Shown piece by piece: positions 40,395 to 48,102 of a DNA stretch of 64,000 bases; the stretch's first letter is position 1, and every line of letters starts with the position of its first letter. The position numbers were made by a program, and so were the translations under genes. This stretch comes from Candidatus Eiseniibacteriota bacterium. Its GTDB lineage: Bacteria; Orphanbacterota; Orphanbacteria; Orphanbacterales; Orphanbacteraceae. The notes under the pieces were generated by a model. It saw only the letters and a program-made list of their open reading frames with translations. It was not told where the DNA came from and made no database searches. The stretch lies in assembly GCA_029262235.1 (NCBI GenBank), contig JAJCZU010000008.1:259621-323620 (forward strand). Direction: 5' to 3'.

Positions 40395-42244
40395 GCAATT
40401 CGTCTTCCACAACCTGGCTCCAGCGCCTCTTTCTTCTCCTGTTCGGCATCGGGCTGATCGCGCTCGTCGAAGTGGCGCTCCGTCTCGTCGGCATCGGCGG
40501 GGCAAGCACGCTCTTCGTCACGATGAAAGCCCCCGACGGCAACACCTGGTGGGTCACGAACGACAAGCTGAACGAACGGCTCTTCTTTCCCGCGACCGAC
40601 GCCGATAGCGATTTCCCGCGCCCGCAGGTTCCGTTCGCGCAGTTCGCGCGGGAAAAACCGGCGGGGACATTCCGGGCGTTCGTCGTGGGGGCTTCGTCTT
40701 CGGTCGGCTTCCCGTTCTCGCCGAACGTTTCGTTCGCAGGCTACCTGCGCGAAATGATGGCCGTGGGGAGCGAGGGCGACGTGGAGGTCATCAACACGTC
40801 GATGACGGCGATCAGCTCGTATCAGGTCGGGCAGTGGGTGCGCGAGATCGTCGGCCGCTACGACCCCGATCTCGTCATCGTCTACTCCGGACACAACGAA
40901 CTGTACGGCGTGCTCGGCGCGGGCTCGGCGATGTCGGTCGGCTCGAATCGCTTCATGACGAATCTGTTTCTCGAAATGCAGGGAACGGCGCTCTACTCAC
41001 TGGTCGCGAAATCGCTCGAACGCTTCAATCGTTCCGCAACGGAAAGCGACGGCCCGAAGGGGCAGCCGCTCGAGGCGCTCACGCAGAACCGCGAAGTGCG
41101 CCCGTATTCGGAACTGTACGATTCCGTTGTCGAGAACTACCGGAAGAATCTGGAAGGGATGGTGGGCGCGGCGAAGAAAAAGGGCGTGCCGATCTTTCTC
41201 TGTACGACGGCCGCGAACCGCGCGGGTTGCAGCCCGATGGTGCCGCTGCACGACGTTTCGTTCGACGCGGAAAACGAGCGCGAATGGGACCTGCGGCTGC
41301 GCCAGGGCGACACGAAGCGGAAGACGGGCGACGCGGCCGGTGCGCGCGCGGAGTACGAGAAGGCGCGCGCGATCGACAGCACGCATGCGGCGCTCTCGTT
41401 CCGCTTCGGCATGCTCGCGCTCGAAGCGGGCGACGTGGACGCGGCCGGGCACGAGTTCGCGCGGGCGCTGCTCTACGACGGGCTGCAGCTGCGCGCGAAC
41501 GACCGGCTCGTCGGTACCGTGCGCGAAGTGGCGGGCAGCGTGGCCGGCGCACGCGGCGCGGGCGACGGCGTCTCTCTCGTCGACTGCGTGGACAGGCTCG
41601 ACCGCGAGTCCGAGGCCGGCGTCGTAGGAACCGACCTCATCTTCGAGCACGTGCATCCGAACGCGCGCGGTCACTATTTCATCGCCTGCGAGATCTACGA
41701 AACACTGATCGAGCAGGGCTTTCCGTTCACGCGTGACGGACTGCTGTCGTTTGAGGAAGCCTCGGCGCGCACGGGCTATTCGGAAGTCGACGGCGCGTAC
41801 GCCAACGGTTTCATGCGCTTCATGCTGAGGCAATGGCCGTTCGAGGGGACGTTCGAAAACAGTCGCGCCGTGACGCGTACGGAAGAAGCGTTCCGCGAGT
41901 CGCGCGATGCGCTCGATCCGATCGCGCGCGAAACGTACGACTCCCACCCCATGGGCGCAACGGTGCTGCATCTGCATCACCGGCTCGGCCTGGCGTATCT
42001 GGAGGCGGGCAGGCCCGGCGACGCGGCGGGCGAGTTCGAACTGATCGCACGGATGCTGCCCAATCTGGCTGACGTGCAGGTGATGCGGGCGAAATCGCTC
42101 GCGCTTGCGGGGCGCGAACAGGTGGCGATCGCGAATCTCGAAACGGCGCTCGCCCGCGGCTCGATCACGAAGGGCGAGCTCGGCGCGCACCCTCAGTGGG
42201 CTTCGTTCGCCTCGTCTCCCGCCTGGAACAGGCTGATCGACTGA
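40391..42244 (+). CDS. Membrane-anchored SGNH/GDSL hydrolase with TPR-like C-terminus
   Basis: 617 residues. TM helix at about 10-33. SGNH hydrolase blocks: VVGASSSVGFPF (nucleophile S region), INTSMTAISSYQVGQW (G/S region), VIVYSGHNELYG (N), and the D-x-x-H analogue FEHVHPNARGHYF. Residues about 300-360 (GDTKRKTGDAAGARAEYEKA, ALSFRFGMLALEAGDVDAA) and about 530-600 are TPR-like helices. SGNH hydrolases include esterases and O-acetyl-group enzymes; substrate unknown. Coupled to the EEP gene by a 4-nt overlap; its 3' end overlaps mutY by 52 nt on the opposite strand. Confidence 0.8.
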   Translation: MSNSSSTTWLQRLFLLLFGIGLIALVEVALRLVGIGGASTLFVTMKAPDGNTWWVTNDKLNERLFFPATDADSDFPRPQVPFAQFAREKPAGTFRAFVVGASSSVGFPFSPNVSFAGYLREMMAVGSEGDVEVINTSMTAISSYQVGQWVREIVGRYDPDLVIVYSGHNELYGVLGAGSAMSVGSNRFMTNLFLEMQGTALYSLVAKSLERFNRSATESDGPKGQPLEALTQNREVRPYSELYDSVVENYRKNLEGMVGAAKKKGVPIFLCTTAANRAGCSPMVPLHDVSFDAENEREWDLRLRQGDTKRKTGDAAGARAEYEKARAIDSTHAALSFRFGMLALEAGDVDAAGHEFARALLYDGLQLRANDRLVGTVREVAGSVAGARGAGDGVSLVDCVDRLDRESEAGVVGTDLIFEHVHPNARGHYFIACEIYETLIEQGFPFTRDGLLSFEEASARTGYSEVDGAYANGFMRFMLRQWPFEGTFENSRAVTRTEEAFRESRDALDPIARETYDSHPMGATVLHLHHRLGLAYLEAGRPGDAAGEFELIARMLPNLADVQVMRAKSLALAGREQVAIANLETALARGSITKGELGAHPQWASFASSPAWNRLID

Positions 42245-43248
42245 GCGAGCCGGATCCCCTTCTTCGCCATGGTCGTGAGGGGGAGCGCCGCGATCCTTTC
42301 GCGCGCGATCCACTCCCAGTTCTTCCGGCCGCGCGTGCTCGCTTCGGTTCGCGACGAATACACCGTCACCTCATATCGCTTGTTCAAGATGGAGTGCTTG
42401 AAACTTCCCAGCGACTCGGGTTCGCTCGATCGCGCGGGCAGTTCGTCGAGAAGATCGAGCATGCCCGCCATGCGCCCGCTGTCGGGGCGGCGCCGCATGA
42501 GCAGGCGCCCGGCCTTGTCGCTCAGCACGTAGAGAGTGCGTTCGGCCGCGATCGGCTTCTCCTTCACACGAGGCGTCGGCAGCTCGCCCACGCGTCCGCT
42601 CGCGAGCGCGCCGCACTTCGCGCGCACGGGGCACCCGGAACAGCCGGGGGAAACGGGCGTGCAGATCATCGCGCCCCATTCCATCATCGCCTGGTTAAAG
42701 TCACCCGGGCGCTGCTGCGAAACGAGCCGGCCCGCGATCTCCCAGAACTGCTTCTTGTCTTTCGTCGAAGTCCAGGCCCCTTCCACTTCGAAGAAGCGCG
42801 CGACCACACGAAACACGTTGCCGTCGAGAATCGGCGCCGGAATCCCGAACGCGATCGAACGGATCGCGCCTGCCGTGTACGCGCCGATGCCGGGAAGCGC
42901 GAGCAGCTCGCTTTCGTCCGACGGAACGACACCGCCGTGACGCTCCATGACCGCTTCGGCACCGGCTTTCAGGTGCCGCGCGCGCCGGTAATACCCGAGC
43001 CCCGACCATTGCGCGAGCACGTCGTCGATCGGCGCCTCGGCCAGGCTTCTGACGTCCGGAAACTCGGAAAGAAACCGCTTGTAGTGCTCGATGACAGCCG
43101 CCACGCGCGTCTGCTGCAGCATGATTTCCGAAACCCACACGCAGTACGGGTCGTTCGTCTCCCGCCACGGGAGATCACGCTTGTTCGCGTCGTACCAGCG
43201 CAGCAGTGCGCGCCGTAGATACGCCGTGTGTTTCGGTTGCGTGGGCAT
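42193..43248 (-). CDS. mutY: A/G-specific adenine DNA glycosylase
   Basis: 351 residues from ATG 43248. MutY removes adenine mispaired with 8-oxoguanine. Seen: catalytic E41 (VSEIMLQQTRV), the helix-hairpin-helix LPGIGAYTAGAI, catalytic D142 (ILDGNVFRV), the [4Fe-4S] cysteines C196, C203, C206 and C212 in C-x6-C-x2-C-x5-C, and a C-terminal NUDIX-like domain that reads 8-oxoG. Its 3' end overlaps the SGNH gene by 52 nt (convergent). Confidence 0.94.
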   Translation of the reverse strand: MPTQPKHTAYLRRALLRWYDANKRDLPWRETNDPYCVWVSEIMLQQTRVAAVIEHYKRFLSEFPDVRSLAEAPIDDVLAQWSGLGYYRRARHLKAGAEAVMERHGGVVPSDESELLALPGIGAYTAGAIRSIAFGIPAPILDGNVFRVVARFFEVEGAWTSTKDKKQFWEIAGRLVSQQRPGDFNQAMMEWGAMICTPVSPGCSGCPVRAKCGALASGRVGELPTPRVKEKPIAAERTLYVLSDKAGRLLMRRRPDSGRMAGMLDLLDELPARSSEPESLGSFKHSILNKRYEVTVYSSRTEASTRGRKNWEWIARERIAALPLTTMAKKGIRLAQSISLFQAGDEANEAH

Positions 43249-43749
43249 GTTCCGAGCGTAGGGGGCGTCCGTTCGTGATGTCAACCGAGGGCGCGCCCCG
43301 CGGTCGAGCGAAAGAAATCGTGCTCGGGGACTCCGGGACTGGCGGGAAGCGGCGCTTGATTACGAGGCAGCATAGGGAGCGCTTTGGCGGCTCCGTGAGT
43401 TCGTGATATTGTTTTGTATCACGAACTATGACCGCGCTGCCAGAAAATTTGTTCGGGGTTCTGGTCTGGCAACGGCCGGCTCGGATTCGCGCAGAGGTAG
43501 GGCCGAACCGAGCCCAGCCGATAAACTCAGCAGAAAACTGGCGGCGTCTTGGCCATGGCCCGAAATCCGGGGGCCACCTCTGACTCCGGCTCGAACGCGG
43601 CGCCCCCCCGTCCAAGGCGCATTCCAAGAAAGGGGTACCGGCAGCGGTCAACCCAAAGCTTCCGACTTCGCGCCCCGAGCAACAAGAAAGTCTTCCCCGG
43701 GGGTCACGGTTTTGTCGGGAGGAGGAGTGCCGTGGGCTAGGCTCGGTGC
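43249..43749. other. Non-coding gap of 500 nt
   Basis: I see no convincing gene. Frames that stay open lack ribosome sites and have low-complexity translations. The one clear structure is the 10-bp inverted repeat at 43399-43426. Composition changes from GC-rich on the mutY side to more balanced on the SBBP side. Confidence 0.5.
43399..43426. repeat. Perfect 10-bp inverted repeat
   Basis: GTTCGTGATA (43399-43408) and TATCACGAAC (43417-43426) flank an 8-nt loop TTGTTTTG. It has no adjacent T-run and is more than 300 nt from the nearest gene end, so it resembles an operator or the end of a lost element rather than a terminator. Confidence 0.6.
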
Positions 43750-44304
43750 TCATCTAAAGAGACTCTTGATGTCCGTCCAAGAGGATGGCGCCGATTCGGT
43801 GCTGCCGGCGACGACAACGAGAGCGCCAAACTCGTTCGTCACGGATCCATCCTCGAATACCTGATCGACCCACGTTGCATCATTAATTGTCAACTCAATT
43901 TGTCCAGTCGCAATCGCCCTGTATCGAGCTGTGGCAGCAAGCAGCTGACTAGGAAAGTCGCCAGCACCACCGATGCCGAGACACAACGAATCATGTGATG
44001 GGCCCGACGGAAATGTTGTCTCAGGGTGAAAGGTCACATCCAAAAACTCAAGCCCGTCATTGGACTCGCAAAGATACAGATTCCACGTAAAGAGGTTCTC
44101 GGACCACGTAAACCAAGCATCCACCGATATGGTGTCATATAGAGAGACGTAGACGGTGTCGGGGGGGCCAAGAAATCCGTTCAAGTCCAAATCGACCGGA
44201 CCAGCACCCGCCTTACCTACCACGCAACTAGAAGCAATCAGCCAGGCGAGCGCATACGGTGCCCAGACACTGGCATTACCGGAGCAATGTAATCTTACTA
44301 GCAT
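43750..44304 (-). CDS. Small secreted protein, cohesin-like beta fold possible
   Basis: 184 residues with a signal peptide ending near GKAGA. The mature part is beta-rich, with few charged residues and two widely spaced Cys (C in LYLCESNDG and SLCLGIGG). The pattern NLYLCESNDGLEFLDVTF and ATARYRAIATGQIELTI resembles cohesin-like or dockerin-partner domains and the N-terminal domain of the SBBP proteins; this is a visual impression only. ATG 44304 has GGAGGG upstream and overlaps the preceding SBBP gene by 29 nt in a different frame, so the two are coexpressed. GC content is lower than in neighbouring housekeeping genes. Confidence 0.65.
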   Translation of the reverse strand: MLVRLHCSGNASVWAPYALAWLIASSCVVGKAGAGPVDLDLNGFLGPPDTVYVSLYDTISVDAWFTWSENLFTWNLYLCESNDGLEFLDVTFHPETTFPSGPSHDSLCLGIGGAGDFPSQLLAATARYRAIATGQIELTINDATWVDQVFEDGSVTNEFGALVVVAGSTESAPSSWTDIKSLFR

Positions 44305-47176
44305 AGGTACTCCCTCCTTGGCGCAGCCTTACAAGATACACCCCACTACCAACGGGGCGCCCCCTGTCGTCTGTTCCGTTCCAACTCTCATTGGCGAGGC
44401 CACTTTTCCGGTGTCCATCGAAAAGTGTACGTATCAAGCGTCCTTCTACTGAATAAACTTGCAACGATACTGGCCCAGAATGCGCCACCCAATAACTGAT
44501 GTTCGTAACTGGATTGAACGGTGATGGTTGAACCATAAGATAAGTCGGGTCAGCTTGGTCATCACTTGCTTCGAAGGGTGGCGTGGATGTCTGGATTCCG
44601 AGCGGAAATCTCAACAAAAAGACATCCCAATGTGATGGAGAGGAGCCCCCTGCGTATGACGTATCGTATGCATCTCGCGTAACAGGGAAATCCAAAGATT
44701 CCGTAAATCCACTCAGAGTCACATCTTGCCCGACTATGGCAGTTCCGCCTCTTGAGATGTCGCTCCCCGATCCACCAATGTAGGTTGAGTATAGGATCGT
44801 TTGCAGGTTCGAGTCCAACTGTGAAACAACTATATCGGATTCCCCATTGGGGAGAAGGTCAATCGCACTGAAAGTTGTCGGGTAGTCATCCGAGTCAGTG
44901 TGTCCGACTATTACCGGCCGACAACCGTCGTCAACAACAACTCCCCATATTTGGTCATCAAGGGCCCCTCCAATGTACGTAGAGTAGACTGGCGCCTGAA
45001 TGTCCGGGTCATATACCACTAGGAACCCATCGGTCTGACCGGCCTTTGTTTCGCTATGAGCACCGGAGCTAGTGGGGAAGCTATCCGAAGTTGTGTAGCC
45101 AGCAACCACGATGCGCCCCTGGCAATCCGCAACCGCCGACAGGGCTCGGTCACTCAGTTCACCACCTAAGTATGTGCTATGGATGATATTGCTCCGAGAC
45201 GAGTCAAGTACCGTAATGAATCCGTCCCGGGGCCCTCCCAATGTCGCGTCATATGGTGACTCAAGTGGGAAGTCAGACGAGTTTGTGTTCCCACAAATGG
45301 TCAGGACATTGCCGCCACCAACAACCAAATCCCGAGGCTGGTCATAGTCATTACCCCCCAAGTACGTGGAATACAAGAGCGATTGGGCCCGGTCATCGAA
45401 CTCTGAGACGAATACATCTGCGTCATCGTTCAAGGCGTCCTGAATCGCGCCGGCAGTTGTAGGGAAATTCTCACTTGCCGTGTCCCCGGTTACAATGATT
45501 CGACCGGGCCTCTCAAGGGATAGGTCTCTCCCGTATTCACCGTTGTCACCCCCAAGAAACGTCGAGGCGATTAGGGTATCACCGCCTGCTGAGAGTATAA
45601 AGAGAGTTAGGTCCCCAAAGCTCGTTGAGTCAGCCAACGTGACATCATAGGCATTGGGGCTTGTCGGGAAGTCAGGCGAGTTTGATCTCCCCACTACGAA
45701 AGCCCTTCCAGTTGTGTCCAGTTTTACTTTTCTCGCAACATCATCCCTTCTCCCACCGATCAGCGTTGAATAGATTAGCTCATTACCGGCGGCGTTTATC
45801 TCCGTTACAATCGCGTCAAAAAGCCCGTCCAGGGTATCATCGTAGCTTCCGGGCGTTGTTGGAAACCCATCGAAGTAGCTTGTCTCCCCCACCGAGACAA
45901 CGTTTCCCGAGGAATCCGTAGCCAGGCTATAAGACGACTCACTGCCTATTCCGCCAAGGTATGTGCTCCACTCGAGACCGGGGTCGATCGTGAAACCCTT
46001 GGTTGAATCAACTCCCCGCACCTCATATGTCAGCGTATCCCTTCCAAGTATGACGTACGCCACGCCCGCAAAATCGTTGCCGTCCTGAATAATTGTTGGG
46101 GCAGTTTCACGGTAGGTGTCAAAGCCAAGATGCAACGATAGCGTCTCATCGCTTCTTATGGTCAACGAATCAACACCCTCGTAAAGTATCCTCAGCTGCT
46201 GGAGGTCAGCTCCTGGAGCAACCTCCACATCATACTTGAGCAGGCCCCCTAGACTTCGGTACACAATATCAATGCCTTCGTAGACATTGCTGTACTCAAC
46301 GGTTTCATATGGATTTGCACCAGTAACCCACTTGGCCCGGTCATCTCCCAAAAAGAAATTGTAGGTGCCCGGCGCTTGAGTACCCCCTTCAACAGAACCG
46401 CCTTCGCTGCGATCAAGAAATGTGCATTGAATTGCGTTACCGATGCGCCGGCGGCTGTTTGGGCCGTCGACTATGTCTCGCACAATATCGACCAATATTC
46501 CATCAGTCCGAAACGATACCGAGCCGCTCGACCTAGCTGTGTAATACAGAGTCGAGCGTGGCAATTGCCCTTTGTTCTCAATAAAGTGTGCTCCCACTGA
46601 ATAGGGACGTGCAGCGTCTTCGCGGCCTCCCCCCTCGCCGCTCTGCGCTTCCTCGGTACCGCTTGCGCAGACCGTTGCGATCGAACCCACTACGAACTCT
46701 CGTTGTGCCAGCGTGTCATCCATCCAAGCAGACATTTCCAGGTCAGAGATGAAATCGGAGCAATCTCCAGGCTCAGTCACCAAGAACCGCAATCGCGCAA
46801 CCTCTACAGGTGTGTGCAGCAGGGTGCTCATGGAGAAATCCGTCGCCTGTAACAGCACAGTTCCGTCACTGTTTTCCGAAACTGGGACACACTCCCATCC
46901 ACTCGGGCTGACGTAAATCTCGGTCAGAGTGTCCTGAATCCACTCTAAGCTCCCGGACGTATCGCCGAAGGTCAGGCCGAACGCGTAAAGCGAGTCTGTT
47001 TCGGTTAGCCAAATCCGAACAAGGACAGTGTCGCCTTCGTCGACACCGACCGAATCAGGCCCGTTCGTAGCATTGGAATCGAGGTCTGCCACAATCGAGA
47101 GGCCAGCAACGGCCGAAGAAGAAAGGGCAAACAGCGCGAGAACGATTGAGATTCCTAAGAAGCGAGTAGGGAACAT
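44276..47176 (-). CDS. Secreted SBBP-repeat beta-propeller protein with FlgD/T9SS-like C-terminal domain
   Basis: 966 residues from ATG 47176 (AAGGAGG 7 nt upstream; the frame runs to 47446 but that part is leader). Signal peptide ends SAVAG. Then come a cohesin-like beta domain (about 24-165), the SBBP N-terminal region (HFIENKGQLPRSTLYY; TYNFFLGDDRAKWV; GIDIVYRSLGG), and seven propeller repeats with YSTYLGG-type motifs. The C-terminal ~85 residues (QPSPFNPVTNISYWV; LQVYSVEGRLIRTLFDG; GRPVGSGVYLVRL) are the FlgD-Ig/type IX secretion sorting-like domain. No T9SS gene is in the window. Third positions are visibly AT-richer than in flanking genes. Confidence 0.9.
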   Translation of the reverse strand: MFPTRFLGISIVLALFALSSSAVAGLSIVADLDSNATNGPDSVGVDEGDTVLVRIWLTETDSLYAFGLTFGDTSGSLEWIQDTLTEIYVSPSGWECVPVSENSDGTVLLQATDFSMSTLLHTPVEVARLRFLVTEPGDCSDFISDLEMSAWMDDTLAQREFVVGSIATVCASGTEEAQSGEGGGREDAARPYSVGAHFIENKGQLPRSTLYYTARSSGSVSFRTDGILVDIVRDIVDGPNSRRRIGNAIQCTFLDRSEGGSVEGGTQAPGTYNFFLGDDRAKWVTGANPYETVEYSNVYEGIDIVYRSLGGLLKYDVEVAPGADLQQLRILYEGVDSLTIRSDETLSLHLGFDTYRETAPTIIQDGNDFAGVAYVILGRDTLTYEVRGVDSTKGFTIDPGLEWSTYLGGIGSESSYSLATDSSGNVVSVGETSYFDGFPTTPGSYDDTLDGLFDAIVTEINAAGNELIYSTLIGGRRDDVARKVKLDTTGRAFVVGRSNSPDFPTSPNAYDVTLADSTSFGDLTLFILSAGGDTLIASTFLGGDNGEYGRDLSLERPGRIIVTGDTASENFPTTAGAIQDALNDDADVFVSEFDDRAQSLLYSTYLGGNDYDQPRDLVVGGGNVLTICGNTNSSDFPLESPYDATLGGPRDGFITVLDSSRSNIIHSTYLGGELSDRALSAVADCQGRIVVAGYTTSDSFPTSSGAHSETKAGQTDGFLVVYDPDIQAPVYSTYIGGALDDQIWGVVVDDGCRPVIVGHTDSDDYPTTFSAIDLLPNGESDIVVSQLDSNLQTILYSTYIGGSGSDISRGGTAIVGQDVTLSGFTESLDFPVTRDAYDTSYAGGSSPSHWDVFLLRFPLGIQTSTPPFEASDDQADPTYLMVQPSPFNPVTNISYWVAHSGPVSLQVYSVEGRLIRTLFDGHRKSGLANESWNGTDDRGRPVGSGVYLVRLRQGGSTYASKITLLR

Positions 47177-47186
47177 TGACGGCCTC

Positions 47187-47329
47187 CTTAGTACCAGAGG
47201 GCAGTCGCTGAAGAACACGGCACCCCTGGTTAGGGCATTGCAAGGAGTGCTCAGGTTCCCTGAGAGGCGAACCCGAATAGATGTGACCATAGGATGCAGG
47301 TCCTTATCCAAACGGTCTATACGTATGTT
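47187..47329 (-). promoter_or_regulatory. Conserved leader of SBBP gene (copy 2)
   Basis: It aligns with 2317-2457. Shared blocks are TACGTATAGAC, GAACCTGA, TGCCGTGT and GCCCTCT. The hairpin here is CTCAGG-GAA-CCTGAG. Further upstream, CACATAA-CGTT-TTATGTG (47332-47349) is a perfect 7-bp inverted repeat not seen in copy 1. The remaining stretch to 47527 shows no gene. Confidence 0.5.
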
Positions 47330-47527
47330 CCACACATAAAACGTTATGTGAGCGAAAGCCTCGTAAAATCCGCGCTTCTTCCGGTTTGGTCCAGTATCTT
47401 CGCGGGGAGGTCGGCGCGGCTTAACGGGGTCCGTCATCACCGACACTCCGGCCTTGACTCCAGCGAATCAGGACTCCAACCGGTCGCGCCCGGCTCGTAA
47501 TCGCACCCTCCCCTCCCTCCGATGCCG

Positions 47528-47553
47528 CGTGCCTCCGCTCTCTTTGAGAGGCA
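47528..47553. repeat. Small inverted repeat before the 91-residue membrane protein
   Basis: GTGCCTC and GAGGCAC form a 7-bp stem around a 12-nt pyrimidine-rich loop, about 30 nt before ATG 47586. It could be a leader hairpin or operator. Confidence 0.4.
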
Positions 47554-47585
47554 CGGGGCTTCTCGGTTTCAGGGAGGAACAAGCT

Positions 47586-47861
47586 ATGCACGAACCAAAC
47601 GAACTCATCTTCGGAACTCACTTCGAAAGGCTTCTCCGGGCGAAACTGCTTGGCGCTCAGAAAGTGAAGTACGCTCTCGCGCTTCTCTTCGGATTCTGGC
47701 TCTGCGGACTTTTGGTCGAAGCGCTTCGCGCCTTATCCGGATTGAACCGTATGGAACTCTTCCGGAGACGGAGCAAAGGAAAAGGGCCCGACCCCCGAAC
47801 GAGGATCGGGCCCACGTGGTCGTTAGGCCCGCGGATGAACCGGGGAGCCGAGCTCGCTTAA
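47586..47861 (+). CDS. Small single-pass membrane protein (hypothetical)
   Basis: 91 residues from ATG 47586, preceded by GGGAGG at 8-nt spacing. An amphipathic N-terminal half (FERLLRAKLLGAQKVKY) leads into one clear TM helix (ALALLFGFWLCGLLVEALRAL), then a basic tail. No family recognised. The tail runs through the hairpin at 47784-47813 and overlaps the convergent small gene at its 3' end, so either the tail or the gene itself is doubtful. Confidence 0.45.
   Translation: MHEPNELIFGTHFERLLRAKLLGAQKVKYALALLFGFWLCGLLVEALRALSGLNRMELFRRRSKGKGPDPRTRIGPTWSLGPRMNRGAELA
47773..47813 (-). terminator. Rho-independent terminator of small minus-strand gene
   Basis: On the minus strand GGGCCCGA (47813-47806) and TCGGGCCC (47791-47784) form an 8-bp stem followed by TTTTCCTTT. 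It lies 10 nt beyond the stop at 47823. There is no T-run on the plus strand. Confidence 0.75.
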
Positions 47862-47984
47862 GCGCTCGGGCGTGAAATGAAGGTCGCGCTCGATGCGAAG
47901 ACCGGAAGGACTCTGAGCAGCCTCGAGCTCGCGAAGACTGAAGTAGCCAGGCAAATCGCTGCTCCAAACTCGCCCCGCCCCCAC
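47823..47984 (-). CDS. Small protein of 53 residues (hypothetical)
   Basis: GTG 47984 has GGAGG 7 nt upstream. The product contains LPGYFSLRELEAAQSPSGL followed by IERDLHFTPERLSELGSP, a soluble, proline-capped helical pattern that looks coding. The TAA is followed at once by a strong terminator on the same strand, which supports a real transcription unit. Divergent from the HAD-ECH gene. Family unknown. Confidence 0.55.
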   Translation of the reverse strand: MGAGRVWSSDLPGYFSLRELEAAQSPSGLRIERDLHFTPERLSELGSPVHPRA

Positions 47985-48102
47985 TGGCCCGCCTCCAGCC
48001 GACGTGATATCTTCTCCCTGTCCGGAATACGCAGTCAACCATTTCAGTTCATAGAGCTCGCATCGGCTTTTCGAAGCTCGCACCGAGACGGAGGATTCGC
48101 AC

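Noticed and set aside
43175-43753. 192-codon minus-strand frame upstream of mutY
   Set aside because: Low-complexity translation, no ribosome site, overlaps the mutY N-terminus and contains the inverted repeat at 43399-43426.
47268-47329. ECF-sigma promoter reading GGAAC...GTATAGAC in the SBBP leaders
   Set aside because: The two blocks are only a few bases apart, far too close for an ECF -35/-10 pair.
44276-47446. 90-residue longer N-terminus for the SBBP protein
   Set aside because: A signal peptide and AAGGAGG mark ATG 47176, and the upstream part is the leader conserved with the other SBBP gene.
47605-48042. 145-codon minus-strand frame
   Set aside because: It reads through the terminator at 47773-47813 in a frame with poor composition; the overlapping 53-residue frame has the ribosome site and stops just before the terminator.
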